A DNA stretch of 64,000 nucleotides from Planctomycetales bacterium (lineage in GTDB: Bacteria; Planctomycetota; Planctomycetia; Pirellulales; Pirellulaceae): positions 1 to 64,000 of the forward strand of contig JAGQOY010000013.1 of NCBI GenBank assembly GCA_020427005.1. Direction: 5' to 3'. The notes beneath the pieces were generated by a model. The model searched no databases, was not told the DNA's origin, and worked only from the letters and a program-made list of their open reading frames with translations. This document shows positions 49,797 through 57,732 of the stretch, piece after piece. The position numbers and the translations under genes are program-made. How positions within the stretch are numbered: position 1 is the stretch's first letter; every line of letters begins with the position of its first letter.

Positions 49797-50231
49797 ATGG
49801 CCAGTCGTAGACTACTGAAGGCCGCTGAGGCAATTCGCGAAGTTGTCAGCATGGCCATCCTAACCGAGATTCGCGACCCCCGTGTACAAAACGTTACGGT
49901 AACTGGCGTCGAAGTGGCTCCCGACATGCGAACCGCTAAGGTCCTCGTGAGCATCATGGGGGACGAGGGACGTCAGGCCTTGTGCTTGCGTGGACTCGCC
50001 AACGCAGCCGGTTTCTTACAGTCCAAGGTCGCAAAGCGGATCGATACACGTTACACTCCCCGCCTCAGTTTTGAAATTGACGAAGGTGTTAAGAAGAGCC
50101 TGGAAGTGGGACGCATTTTGACCGAGCTAGCGCGCGAGCGGGAAGAGCTGGCTGCAGCAAGGGACCAAAATCATCCCGACGAGGCCCCGGATACGGAAGG
50201 TCAAACTGACGGCCAACAAGCCCCAGATTGA
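49797..50231 (+). CDS. rbfA: Ribosome-binding factor A
   Basis: 144-residue RbfA, a late-acting 30S subunit maturation factor. Its KH-type fold is recognisable in [47 protein letters not shown] and [23 protein letters not shown]. The C-terminal extension is short and polar ([16 protein letters not shown]). It lies 52 bases after infB in the standard nusA-infB-rbfA order. Confidence 0.93.
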   Translation: MASRRLLKAAEAIREVVSMAILTEIRDPRVQNVTVTGVEVAPDMRTAKVLVSIMGDEGRQALCLRGLANAAGFLQSKVAKRIDTRYTPRLSFEIDEGVKKSLEVGRILTELAREREELAAARDQNHPDEAPDTEGQTDGQQAPD

Positions 50232-50296
50232 ATTTGACAATCCATACGCGTTTGGAACTCAACCCTACCTTTTTTGATCTGTGAATTGACCCGAAC

Positions 50297-51169
50297 ATGA
50301 GCAAGAATCGCGGCGACCGAATTCTGTTGTTGCAGAAAGTTGTTTCCAAACATTTCACACCTATCCCTGCTCCCGATGACCGAACCTTGTTGGAGCATTT
50401 GATCTACGCATGTTGCCTGGAAGACGCTCGTTATGACGCGGCGGATGAGGCCTTTCACCGATTACACGGATCATTCTTCGATTGGAATGAAGTTCGCGTT
50501 ACCACCGTTACCGAATTGTGTGAAACACTACACAACCTCCCCAATCCATCGGCGGCCGCCATACGGGTGAAAAAAAACCTGCAGTCCATTTTCGAAACGC
50601 GTTACAGCTACGACTTGGACGATCTAATCAAGATGAACCAAGGTAAGGCCATCCAGGAACTTGAGAAACTGTCCGGAATAACCCGATTTGTATTGAATTA
50701 CACGATTCAAAATGCTTTGGGCGGGCACGCCATTCCAATCAGCAATTCCATCATGAATATTTTTTTGGCAACTGAAATCGTTAGTGAGAACGAAGCCAAA
50801 AGTGGTCAGGTTCCCGGTTTGGAACGTACGATTTCAAAATCCAAGGGACAACAATTCACGTCTTGCCTTCATCAATTGGCTGTAGAAGCCCATCTCAAAC
50901 CTTCCAACAAGGCAGTAAGATCTATCCTCAAGGACGCTGGCGCACCCGAACCCAAAAAGCCTACTGCCAAACCGACACCGACGCCTAAGGCCGCAGAGAA
51001 GACCGGTGCAAGGGCCAAGACTACAAAGAAAGCTGCCAAGACCAAGTCGGCGACTGCCAGCAAGTCGATTCCGGTGAAGAAGTCGAGCAAGAAGAAAACT
51101 TCACCGCCTAAGTCCAAACCTGCAAAAAAAGCTCCCGTCAAGAAAACTACCAAACGCAAACCGCGCTAA
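50297..51169 (+). CDS. Degenerate HhH-GPD protein with histone H1-like tail
   Basis: 290-residue protein. Residues 1-205 have the endonuclease III fold, including a helix-hairpin-helix at about 121-149 that aligns without gaps to E. coli Nth over 28 positions. The catalytic Lys of Nth is Phe131 and the catalytic Asp is Ser149, and the iron-sulphur cluster cysteines at the C-end of the family are absent. It should therefore bind DNA but not cut or deglycosylate it. From about residue 213 the tail is nearly all Lys, Ala, Pro, Thr and Ser (KKAAKTKSATASKS, KKSSKKKTSPPKSK), as in histone H1-like proteins. It follows rbfA by 65 bases and is followed by yebC. Its role may be nucleoid compaction. Confidence 0.85.
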   Translation: MSKNRGDRILLLQKVVSKHFTPIPAPDDRTLLEHLIYACCLEDARYDAADEAFHRLHGSFFDWNEVRVTTVTELCETLHNLPNPSAAAIRVKKNLQSIFETRYSYDLDDLIKMNQGKAIQELEKLSGITRFVLNYTIQNALGGHAIPISNSIMNIFLATEIVSENEAKSGQVPGLERTISKSKGQQFTSCLHQLAVEAHLKPSNKAVRSILKDAGAPEPKKPTAKPTPTPKAAEKTGARAKTTKKAAKTKSATASKSIPVKKSSKKKTSPPKSKPAKKAPVKKTTKRKPR

Positions 51170-51224
51170 GTTGCAAAATTATTTTCTTAACAATTGAGCA
51201 TTCAAGCATTTCACAGGCTACGTC

Positions 51225-51974
51225 ATGGCAGGACATTCGCATTGGGCTGGAATAAAACACAAGAAAGCTGCCGTCGATAGCAAACGGAGCAAGTTGTGGT
51301 CTAAGCTGTCCAAAGCCATTATCGTGGCTGCAAAATTGGGCGGCGGCGACCCTGCGGCCAATGCAAGGCTCAGAAATGCGATTCTAGATGCAAAAGCGGT
51401 CAGCCTACCGAAAGACAATATCGAACGGGCCATCAAGAAAGGCACTGGCGAGTTGGATGGAGGAAATGTTGAAGAGATCCTCTACGAGGGTTATGGTCCA
51501 GGGGGAGTCGCTGTGATGTGCGAAATCATGACAGATAATCGCAATCGGACCGCTCCCGAAATTCGTAAGATCTTCGATGTTCATGGGGGTAATTTGGGTG
51601 GCACCAACTGTGTAGCCTATTTATTTGAACGCAAAGGGCTCATTGCGTTCGATGCCACTGCCGAGCAAGAAGAACGCGCCATGGAAATTGCTATGGAGCA
51701 CGGCGCAGACGATGTTCAGATAGAGTCGGGGCGCATTGAAATCTTCACCGCACCGGAACACCTTACGGAAATAGCAGATGCCTTTGAGCAGGCTAAAATT
51801 CCACTCGACATTAAGGAAATTTCTCGCATTCCTCAAACCACCGTTGATGTGGATACCGAGACAGCCCAGCGCGTTTTAAAATTGTTAGAGACACTCGAAG
51901 ACCATGATGATGTGCAAAGCGTCGCCACCAACTTGAACTTCAGCCATCCAGCAGTTCATGAATTACTGCAGTAA
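51225..51974 (+). CDS. yebC: YebC/PmpR family protein
   Basis: 249-residue protein of the YebC/TACO1 family, earlier described as a transcription regulator and in recent work also linked to translation through difficult sequences. The start MAGHSHWAGIKHKKAAVDSKR is diagnostic, and GGDPAANARLRNAI, LPKDNIERAIKKGTG, YEGYGPGGVA and the late acidic domain are all present. It ends 8 bases before the end of the convergent leuA gene. ATG start. Confidence 0.95.
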   Translation: MAGHSHWAGIKHKKAAVDSKRSKLWSKLSKAIIVAAKLGGGDPAANARLRNAILDAKAVSLPKDNIERAIKKGTGELDGGNVEEILYEGYGPGGVAVMCEIMTDNRNRTAPEIRKIFDVHGGNLGGTNCVAYLFERKGLIAFDATAEQEERAMEIAMEHGADDVQIESGRIEIFTAPEHLTEIADAFEQAKIPLDIKEISRIPQTTVDVDTETAQRVLKLLETLEDHDDVQSVATNLNFSHPAVHELLQ

Positions 51975-51982
51975 AATGTCTA

Positions 51983-53653
51983 CTACTCTTTTGGCATTGC
52001 ATGGTGTAAACCACGATTCATGGCGGCGACAAGGGCTCGCAAGGACGCCTTGATGATCGACTTGTGCTGACCAACACCAAACAATTCATTGCCATCGGGT
52101 GTTTTTACCAAGACATATGCGACGGCTGAACTATCACTACCAGCTTCCAATGCGTGCTCTTGATAATCCAAGATATCGTACGCCAAGCCATACTGTAGAG
52201 TCAGCGCATGTACAAATGCATCTAGTGGACCATTGCCCTGCCCTTCTATGACGCATGGCTGATTTTTATAAGTGACAGAAAACTCAAATCTTTCCTGATC
52301 ATCATCCGGGCAATCGATCGGCTTGTGAGACTTGTACGCCAATGTACACGGTGGGTCTACGTAAGTCGCGACGAATTTATCGCTAATTTCTTGTGGCGCG
52401 ATTTCTCGCCCAGTATTGTCCGTTATCTGCTGGATAATTTTGCTGAATGCAACCTGCAGGCGACGTGGCAGTCGGAACCCCAATTCCTCTTCAATAAGAA
52501 ACGCTACTCCCCCCTTGCCTGATTGAGAGTTGACGCGAATGACGGGGTCATATTGGCGACCAATATCGGCCGGATCAATTGTCAAGTACGGCACTTCGAA
52601 TCGCTCTTGGCCGCTAGCGCGCATGGCTTCAAAGCCCTTCTTAATTGCATCCTGATGTGAGCCTGAAAATGCAGTAAACACCAAATCGCCTGCATACGGC
52701 ATGCGTTCAGGTACCTTCAACTCGGTACAGAATTCCGCGATCCGGCGAATTTCTTTTAGATTAGAGAAGTCGAGTCCTGGGTCTATGCCCTGAGTCAGAT
52801 AGTTCAGAGCCATGGTAACGATATCGAGGTTCCCTGTCCGTTCTCCGTTACCGAATAACGTACCTTCGACTCGATCTGCCCCCGCCAGCATTCCTAGTTC
52901 CGACGAGGCTATACCCGTCCCACGATCATTATGAGTATGCAAGGAGATAATGGTTCGGTCGCGGTATCGAAAACGCCTACAAAATAATTCAATCTGATCC
53001 GCATACACATTGGGAGTCGCCAATTCGACCGTCGAAGGCAGATTGATGATTGCCCTATTGTCGCGCGTCGGTTGCCACTGTTCGCAAACTGCTTCACATA
53101 TTTCGACTGCATAGTCAATCTCAGTCCCTGTAAAGCTCTCAGGCGAGTATTGATATCGAACACTGCCAGCAGGAAAACTTCTCGCCAATCCGTGAATCAA
53201 CTGCGCTCCCTCGACTGCAATCTTAGTTATTTCGGCTTTATCAGCTCGGAATACTACGCGACGCTGCAATTCAGACGTCGAGTTATAAAGATGAACAATG
53301 CAACATTTGGCACCTCGAATCGCTTCAAACGTTCGTTCGATCAAATGCTCGCGAGCCTGAGTTAGAACCTGGATCGTCACGCCATCCGGTATATGTCCTC
53401 CCTCTATTAGCTCCCGGAGAAAGCTGTAATCTGTTTCAGATGCTGCTGGAAAACCGACCTCAATCTCTTTAAATCCAATCCGCAGCAACGTGCGAAACAT
53501 CTCCATTTTCTTGGCACCGCCCATTGGATTGATCAACGCTTGATTGCCATCGCGCAAATCAACCGAACACCATATCGGTGATCTATTCAGCCGAGCGTTT
53601 GGCCACTGTCGATCCGGCAGCTCGATGGGTGTGAAGGAGACGTATTTTGCCAC
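51983..53653 (-). CDS. leuA: 2-isopropylmalate synthase
   Basis: 556-residue alpha-isopropylmalate synthase of the longer (type 2) class: it condenses acetyl-CoA with 2-oxoisovalerate, the committed step of leucine synthesis. The TIM-barrel begins at IWCSVDLRDGNQAL, contains IEVGFPAASETDY and the metal site SLHTHNDRGTG, and the C-terminal regulatory domain carries the leucine feedback site. The GTG at 53653 (MAKYVSF) has AAGGA 8-9 bases upstream; the TTG 21 bases earlier lies inside the T-tract of the preceding hairpin. The upstream leader peptide and terminator suggest attenuation. It is convergent with yebC. Confidence 0.93.
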   Translation of the reverse strand: MAKYVSFTPIELPDRQWPNARLNRSPIWCSVDLRDGNQALINPMGGAKKMEMFRTLLRIGFKEIEVGFPAASETDYSFLRELIEGGHIPDGVTIQVLTQAREHLIERTFEAIRGAKCCIVHLYNSTSELQRRVVFRADKAEITKIAVEGAQLIHGLARSFPAGSVRYQYSPESFTGTEIDYAVEICEAVCEQWQPTRDNRAIINLPSTVELATPNVYADQIELFCRRFRYRDRTIISLHTHNDRGTGIASSELGMLAGADRVEGTLFGNGERTGNLDIVTMALNYLTQGIDPGLDFSNLKEIRRIAEFCTELKVPERMPYAGDLVFTAFSGSHQDAIKKGFEAMRASGQERFEVPYLTIDPADIGRQYDPVIRVNSQSGKGGVAFLIEEELGFRLPRRLQVAFSKIIQQITDNTGREIAPQEISDKFVATYVDPPCTLAYKSHKPIDCPDDDQERFEFSVTYKNQPCVIEGQGNGPLDAFVHALTLQYGLAYDILDYQEHALEAGSDSSAVAYVLVKTPDGNELFGVGQHKSIIKASLRALVAAMNRGLHHAMPKE

Positions 53654-53672
53654 TGAGTAGTTCCTTACGCAC

Positions 53673-53713
53673 AAAAAATAAAAAAACCCCGAAGCACTCT
53701 CGAGCCTCGGGGT
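53673..53713 (-). terminator. Leader terminator (attenuator) before leuA
   Basis: On the minus strand ACCCCGA (53713-53707) pairs with TCGGGGT (53692-53686), with three further pairs inside (GGC with GCT, one wobble) around an 8-base loop. A T-tract with a single A follows (53686-53673). It ends 20 bases before the leuA GTG, and the leader reading frame at 53745-53810 lies upstream. A G-run at 53741-53745 could pair with its CCCC arm as an antiterminator. It could alternatively be the end of transcription for the gene at 54047-54697. Confidence 0.75.
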
Positions 53714-53744
53714 CTATTTCATTTAAAACTATGGAATGTGCCCC

Positions 53745-53810
53745 CTAATGCTCGCACCTGGCGAGAGCAAGTCGAAGTAGGTTGAAATTGCTAAGGAGGT
53801 TTGTTCGCAT
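53745..53810 (-). CDS. leuL: Leucine-rich leader peptide of leuA
   Basis: A 21-codon frame with an ATG (53810) and TAG stop (53747-53745), too short for ordinary gene calling. Six codons encode leucine, at positions 5, 6, 11, 12, 14 and 16 (CTC, CTT, CTA, CTT, CTT, CTC). It is followed by GGGG next to the stop and then by the terminator hairpin, and the next gene is leuA. TATACT at 53836-53831 could be a -10 element, but no good -35 is seen. The ATG has no ribosome-binding site; an in-frame GTG three codons earlier is an alternative. The symbol leuL is by analogy only. Confidence 0.65.
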   Translation of the reverse strand: MRTNLLSNFNLLRLALARCEH

Positions 53811-54046
53811 GTCAATCACGAAAAATAGTTAGTATAAGAACTAGCAGATTACCCCGCCGCGGTGTCACCGTCAATAGTTACTGTCTCTGGGATACTCGAA
53901 TTCCAAAATGACCAAATGCCTGACTTCTCTACAAAGATCCGCTTGATTTATCGGCGCCGCGAGCAGTTTCCCTTACTTGTTTGAGGCGAGGTATACTACT
54001 TCACACTGATTGACACCTATCCCTGGCTACTCAAGGCAAATGTTGG
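53811..54046. other. Upstream region of the leuA leader
   Basis: About 240 bases between the leader peptide and the end of the FixJ-type gene. It carries the possible -10 element at 53831-53836 (minus strand TATACT). No further gene. Confidence 0.4.
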
Positions 54047-54697
54047 CTAAACTTGGACATCTCCCGATGACGATTGGTTCGCCTCGTTGGATTCAAAAAC
54101 TCGTTTCAGCAATGCTAAGCGGTCAAATTTCCTCACCAGCTCCGCTACACACTTGGCCTGTAACTTGCGATACACTTTGGCTCGACGTGACTCAACCGTA
54201 CGAATGCTGACGTTTAGGCGAGCGGCCGTCTCCTTATTAGGAATACCCTCCAGCACACAATCCAGCACATCGCATTCGCGGGAACTCAGGTCGTCAAATA
54301 GAGCTTTGAGCCCCTTATATTCGTTTACATTGGTCGCTGCGGCCTGCGAAGCTTGAAGAATTCCTGGTAGACTGCGAACGATTTTTGTTACGCTTAGCGG
54401 CTTTTCAAATACCCAAGTGACACCACACCGCATCAATTCAACTGCGTCAACAACGCCAAATTGAGCCCCCGTAACCACTACAGCCTGATGTGGGCGTTCG
54501 GCACACAGTCTATGAACTTTATCTCGATAACCATCCCCAAGGGGGGATCTATCCACGATCACAACACTTGGCGAATCCTGGGTATGAACAGTATTATCAA
54601 GGGTCTGGGATTCCACGATAACAATAGGCTCATCGGCGGCAGCTGTTCGCCAAGCGACCAGGGAGGTAGCGTCGTAATCAACAATATAGAACTTCAC
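54047..54697 (-). CDS. FixJ/LuxR-family response regulator-like protein
   Basis: 216-residue protein with a receiver-like N-terminal domain (KFYIVDYDATS, then VVIVDRSPLGD with a possible phosphate-accepting Asp, VVVTG and FEKPLS with the conserved Lys-Pro) and a C-terminal LuxR-type HTH (LSSRECDVLDCVLEGIPNKETAARLNVSIRTVESRRAKVYRKL). This is the FixJ/NarL layout. The GTG at 54697 gives a natural start; a TTG 57 bases upstream is in frame. It is divergent from the ECF sigma and kinase genes, and may control that promoter. No sensor kinase is next to it. Confidence 0.82.
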   Translation of the reverse strand: MKFYIVDYDATSLVAWRTAAADEPIVIVESQTLDNTVHTQDSPSVVIVDRSPLGDGYRDKVHRLCAERPHQAVVVTGAQFGVVDAVELMRCGVTWVFEKPLSVTKIVRSLPGILQASQAAATNVNEYKGLKALFDDLSSRECDVLDCVLEGIPNKETAARLNVSIRTVESRRAKVYRKLQAKCVAELVRKFDRLALLKRVFESNEANQSSSGDVQV

Positions 54698-54846
54698 GTT
54701 GCACTCGATAATTGAATAATCCAGGTGAGGCTTGTACAAATCTCGCCTCCACAACCAATCGCGTCAGCGGCGAGCCATGTCCGCAGATTTTTTCAAAAGT
54801 TGTGGTGGATCGAATTTTCACGCTGCGTTTCACTGTCATTAGGCCC

Positions 54847-55404
54847 ATGGAAATGCCCGATTCAACTGAATTGAACAATTTGCAAAACCACGCCTCCAAG
54901 GAGTGGATGCAACGTCTCTATGATGACCTTCATCGACTGGCAGCCTCCTACCTCAGAAATGAAAGCAATACCGTTTCGTTGTCCCCAACTGTTCTCATAC
55001 ACGAAGCCTACTTGCGACTGCCATCGGCCGATAGCAAGGAATTTTCTCGCACTCACTTTTTTGCCATGGCTGCGACAAATATGCGCAGAGCTCTTGTGGA
55101 CCAGGCAAGGTATCGAAAGCGAAAAAAGCGCGGAGGCTCTTTGGGACGACAAGCCCTGGCAGACTGGGATGCCATTTCCCCCGCTTCCTGCGAACATGTT
55201 CTGGCTGTCGATGAGGCACTTACCGAACTTGGCAAGCTGGACAATCGGCAAGCACAAATAGTAGAAATGCGGTTTTTCGGTGGTATGACCGTGGCTGAAA
55301 TTGCGGAACACTTCTCGCTAAGCAAACGCACCATAGAAGCCGATTGGACGATGGCCAAAGCCTGGCTGCGCCGATGGTTCGATTCACAGGATGAACTTAG
55401 TTGA
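54847..55404 (+). CDS. ECF-type RNA polymerase sigma factor
   Basis: 185-residue sigma factor of the Sigma70_ECF group found in planctomycetes. Region 2 holds LYDDLHRLAASYLR, LIHEAYLRL and HFFAMAATNMRRALVDQARYRKRKKRGG. Region 4 has DNRQAQIVEMRFFGGMTVAEIAEHFSLSKRTIEADW, with the HTH at about 150-170. The ATG at 54847 is preferred, as the 45 upstream codons carry no domain. The stop overlaps the TTG start of the kinase gene by two bases, so they are translated together; a phosphorylated sigma or kinase-controlled partner is plausible. The gene is divergent from the FixJ-type regulator. Confidence 0.88.
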   Translation: MEMPDSTELNNLQNHASKEWMQRLYDDLHRLAASYLRNESNTVSLSPTVLIHEAYLRLPSADSKEFSRTHFFAMAATNMRRALVDQARYRKRKKRGGSLGRQALADWDAISPASCEHVLAVDEALTELGKLDNRQAQIVEMRFFGGMTVAEIAEHFSLSKRTIEADWTMAKAWLRRWFDSQDELS

Positions 55405-57698
55405 CGGAAGATTTGTATCAACTTGCCAAGTCCGAGTTCGTTCGGCTTGTCGACGCACCAGAAGCTCAGCGGGAAGTGCGACTGTCTGAGCTTAGCGCGC
55501 TCTCTCCCGAATTGGCAAATGAAGTCCGGTCGCTCTTAGAATATCACACTGCTAAGTCCCTGATTGTACCTTCGCACGAGCGCAAGATCCGCACACGCTC
55601 CACTTTGAGTACGACATTCCAGTCTCGCTCGTCCAGCTGGTTGCGAGAACCTCTAAAAGCCATACTTATCTCTGTGCCGTTCGTGCTGTTAGCGACTATT
55701 ATTATCGTGTGGGCCTTACAAGCAGTACATGGAGAGCTGGAACTTCGAATTGCCCAGCGTTTGTCGTCCGTAGTAAATCATCACCTTACCGAGTTCCGGC
55801 AGTGGGAAAAGATACAAATCGATCGTGCTCTGGCATGGAGCCAACATCCGAGCGTCCTGGAACCCATCCGAGAATTAGTAAAATCAATTCAAGATGCTCC
55901 GCACGACGAAACGGAATTGCGATATCAATTAATTGCCTCCAACCATAGTGAAAAAATTGCAGACGCCCTAAAGGACTTGGCCGGTAGCGACGTCTGCTTT
56001 CGGATCTGGGACCGCCGCTTGATGACCGTGGCGCACTCTGGAGCCTTGTCGCAAGCCATTGAGTTGGCGAATTTCGTTGCTCCTGAAGATGCTGCCTTAA
56101 TTGCACCTGTCATGAAGGGGACTCCTCGGCTTTTTACTCAGTTCAACGCACAACAGTTAGTCAAACTTTGTCGAAGCGGCGGTTTCACTTTCGCGATTGT
56201 TCCCATTCAGGATTCACGAGGCTCAATCGTAGCCGCTTTAATGCTATCAGACTCGGAAATGGACGATCAGTTTATTTCCTTGTTGTCCAACTGGGAAATG
56301 AACACCACCTGTGAAGTATATTTTCTCAGCTCACACGCCGAATTACTGACTGCCAGCCGCTATGAAGAACAGTTCGACAGTCTTGGAATCACTGAACCCA
56401 ACGTAGACGACTTCCACATAATGGTGCGTGACCCGGGTATCAATTTACTTACTGGGAAAGAGTCGGTTACCTCTCCCGACTCTTGGCCGCCCACTCTCCT
56501 GGCCCGTCAAGCGACCTCCGGAAGCGATGGAATCGATGTCGCTGGGTATCGAAATTACGTTGGACAACAAGTTGTTGGTGCTTGGCGCTGGCTTCCCGAC
56601 CACGAAGTTGCCCTCGCCTTTGAGGAGGATTATTCTAGTAGCTATGCGCTTGATACGGTTTTACGTAACGCTTTCGGTACCGTGGCCGTACTGTTTTCAG
56701 TCGGCTTGATAGGGCTTACCATTGCCACATCGGCCTCGAATTTCTCTGGTCGCAAATCCCTAGACGTTAATGAAGCCGGACCTTACAGAATTCAAGAACT
56801 GCTCGGCGAAGGAGGGATGGGACGCGTCTACCTAGCCGAACATGCTCTCTTATGCCGACAATCTGCCGTCAAAGTACTTACTCGCGATGGCCAGGATCTT
56901 AGCGTCATTACTCGATTTGAACGTGAAGTCCAATTGGCAAGCCAACTGACTCACCCTAATACGATCTCTATTTATGACTTCGGTCGAAATAAAGATGGGT
57001 TGTTCTATTACGCCATGGAATACATTCAAGGCGCCCACTTAGGCCAGTTAGTAGAATACGCCGGACCCGTTGTACCCGGACGTTGTATTTTCATATTGAA
57101 ACAGCTTTGCAGGGCGCTAAATGAAGCCCATCAAGCCGGCGTGGTGCACCGCGATATCAAGCCACAGAACGTCATGGTTTGCAATCGCGGAGGAGAGCCC
57201 GATTTTGTCAAACTGTTCGACTACGGTTTGGTAAAAGCATTTGCGCCCGGCGTTTCTCACACGGCCGCTCAAACTCGAGTGGTAGTTGGTACGCCGCGGT
57301 TTCTAGCACCTGAACGATTGAATTCCCCCTGGCTGGCAGATCCCCGAGTTGATGTATACTCCATTGGAGCATTAGCCTACTTCCTCCTTACCGCACAGTT
57401 GCCTCCTCTGGTTACTTTAGGTGAAAGCTTGCATGAACAGCCTGGTATCGAGACCCTTGACCTGCCACCATCCGTCATTGAATTTGGCGGCTTATTGAGC
57501 GTATGCCTAGCTGTGGAACCAGCCGCCAGGCCGTCAGGCATGCATTCACTTTTGCGGGAGCTTGAAAAACTCAGCTTGAAATTTAAGTGGACACGTGAAG
57601 ACTCAGTTGCATGGTGGACTCAACATGAGTCAAAACTTCTTCAGCTAGTAAAAAACAAGCAAGCCCAGTTGAGAGACTCCAGTCGTCCACATTTTTAG
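55401..57698 (+). CDS. Membrane Ser/Thr protein kinase with extracytoplasmic sensor
   Basis: 765-residue Hanks-type kinase with the catalytic domain C-terminal. Residues 1-80 are a cytoplasmic segment like those seen in sigma-linked kinases; a transmembrane helix lies at about 87-107 and a second at about 425-443, with an extracytoplasmic sensor of about 310 residues between, possibly cache-like. The kinase has LGEGGMGRV at 468-476, Lys491 (AVKVL), HRDIKPQN with His583 and Asp585, DYG at 607-609 in place of DFG, and GTPRFLAPE. TTG start overlapping the sigma stop. It probably relays an external signal to the sigma factor or another cytoplasmic target. Confidence 0.9.
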   Translation: MTEDLYQLAKSEFVRLVDAPEAQREVRLSELSALSPELANEVRSLLEYHTAKSLIVPSHERKIRTRSTLSTTFQSRSSSWLREPLKAILISVPFVLLATIIIVWALQAVHGELELRIAQRLSSVVNHHLTEFRQWEKIQIDRALAWSQHPSVLEPIRELVKSIQDAPHDETELRYQLIASNHSEKIADALKDLAGSDVCFRIWDRRLMTVAHSGALSQAIELANFVAPEDAALIAPVMKGTPRLFTQFNAQQLVKLCRSGGFTFAIVPIQDSRGSIVAALMLSDSEMDDQFISLLSNWEMNTTCEVYFLSSHAELLTASRYEEQFDSLGITEPNVDDFHIMVRDPGINLLTGKESVTSPDSWPPTLLARQATSGSDGIDVAGYRNYVGQQVVGAWRWLPDHEVALAFEEDYSSSYALDTVLRNAFGTVAVLFSVGLIGLTIATSASNFSGRKSLDVNEAGPYRIQELLGEGGMGRVYLAEHALLCRQSAVKVLTRDGQDLSVITRFEREVQLASQLTHPNTISIYDFGRNKDGLFYYAMEYIQGAHLGQLVEYAGPVVPGRCIFILKQLCRALNEAHQAGVVHRDIKPQNVMVCNRGGEPDFVKLFDYGLVKAFAPGVSHTAAQTRVVVGTPRFLAPERLNSPWLADPRVDVYSIGALAYFLLTAQLPPLVTLGESLHEQPGIETLDLPPSVIEFGGLLSVCLAVEPAARPSGMHSLLRELEKLSLKFKWTREDSVAWWTQHESKLLQLVKNKQAQLRDSSRPHF

Positions 57699-57732
57699 TC
57701 TGTTCTATATCACAACCATGCAAGTGACATTA

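Noticed and set aside
53801-53840. Plus-strand mini-frame with AAGGAGGT just before ATG TCA ATC
   Set aside because: Only seven codons long and on the strand opposite to the Leu leader; probably a chance result of the ACCTCC-type leader sequence.
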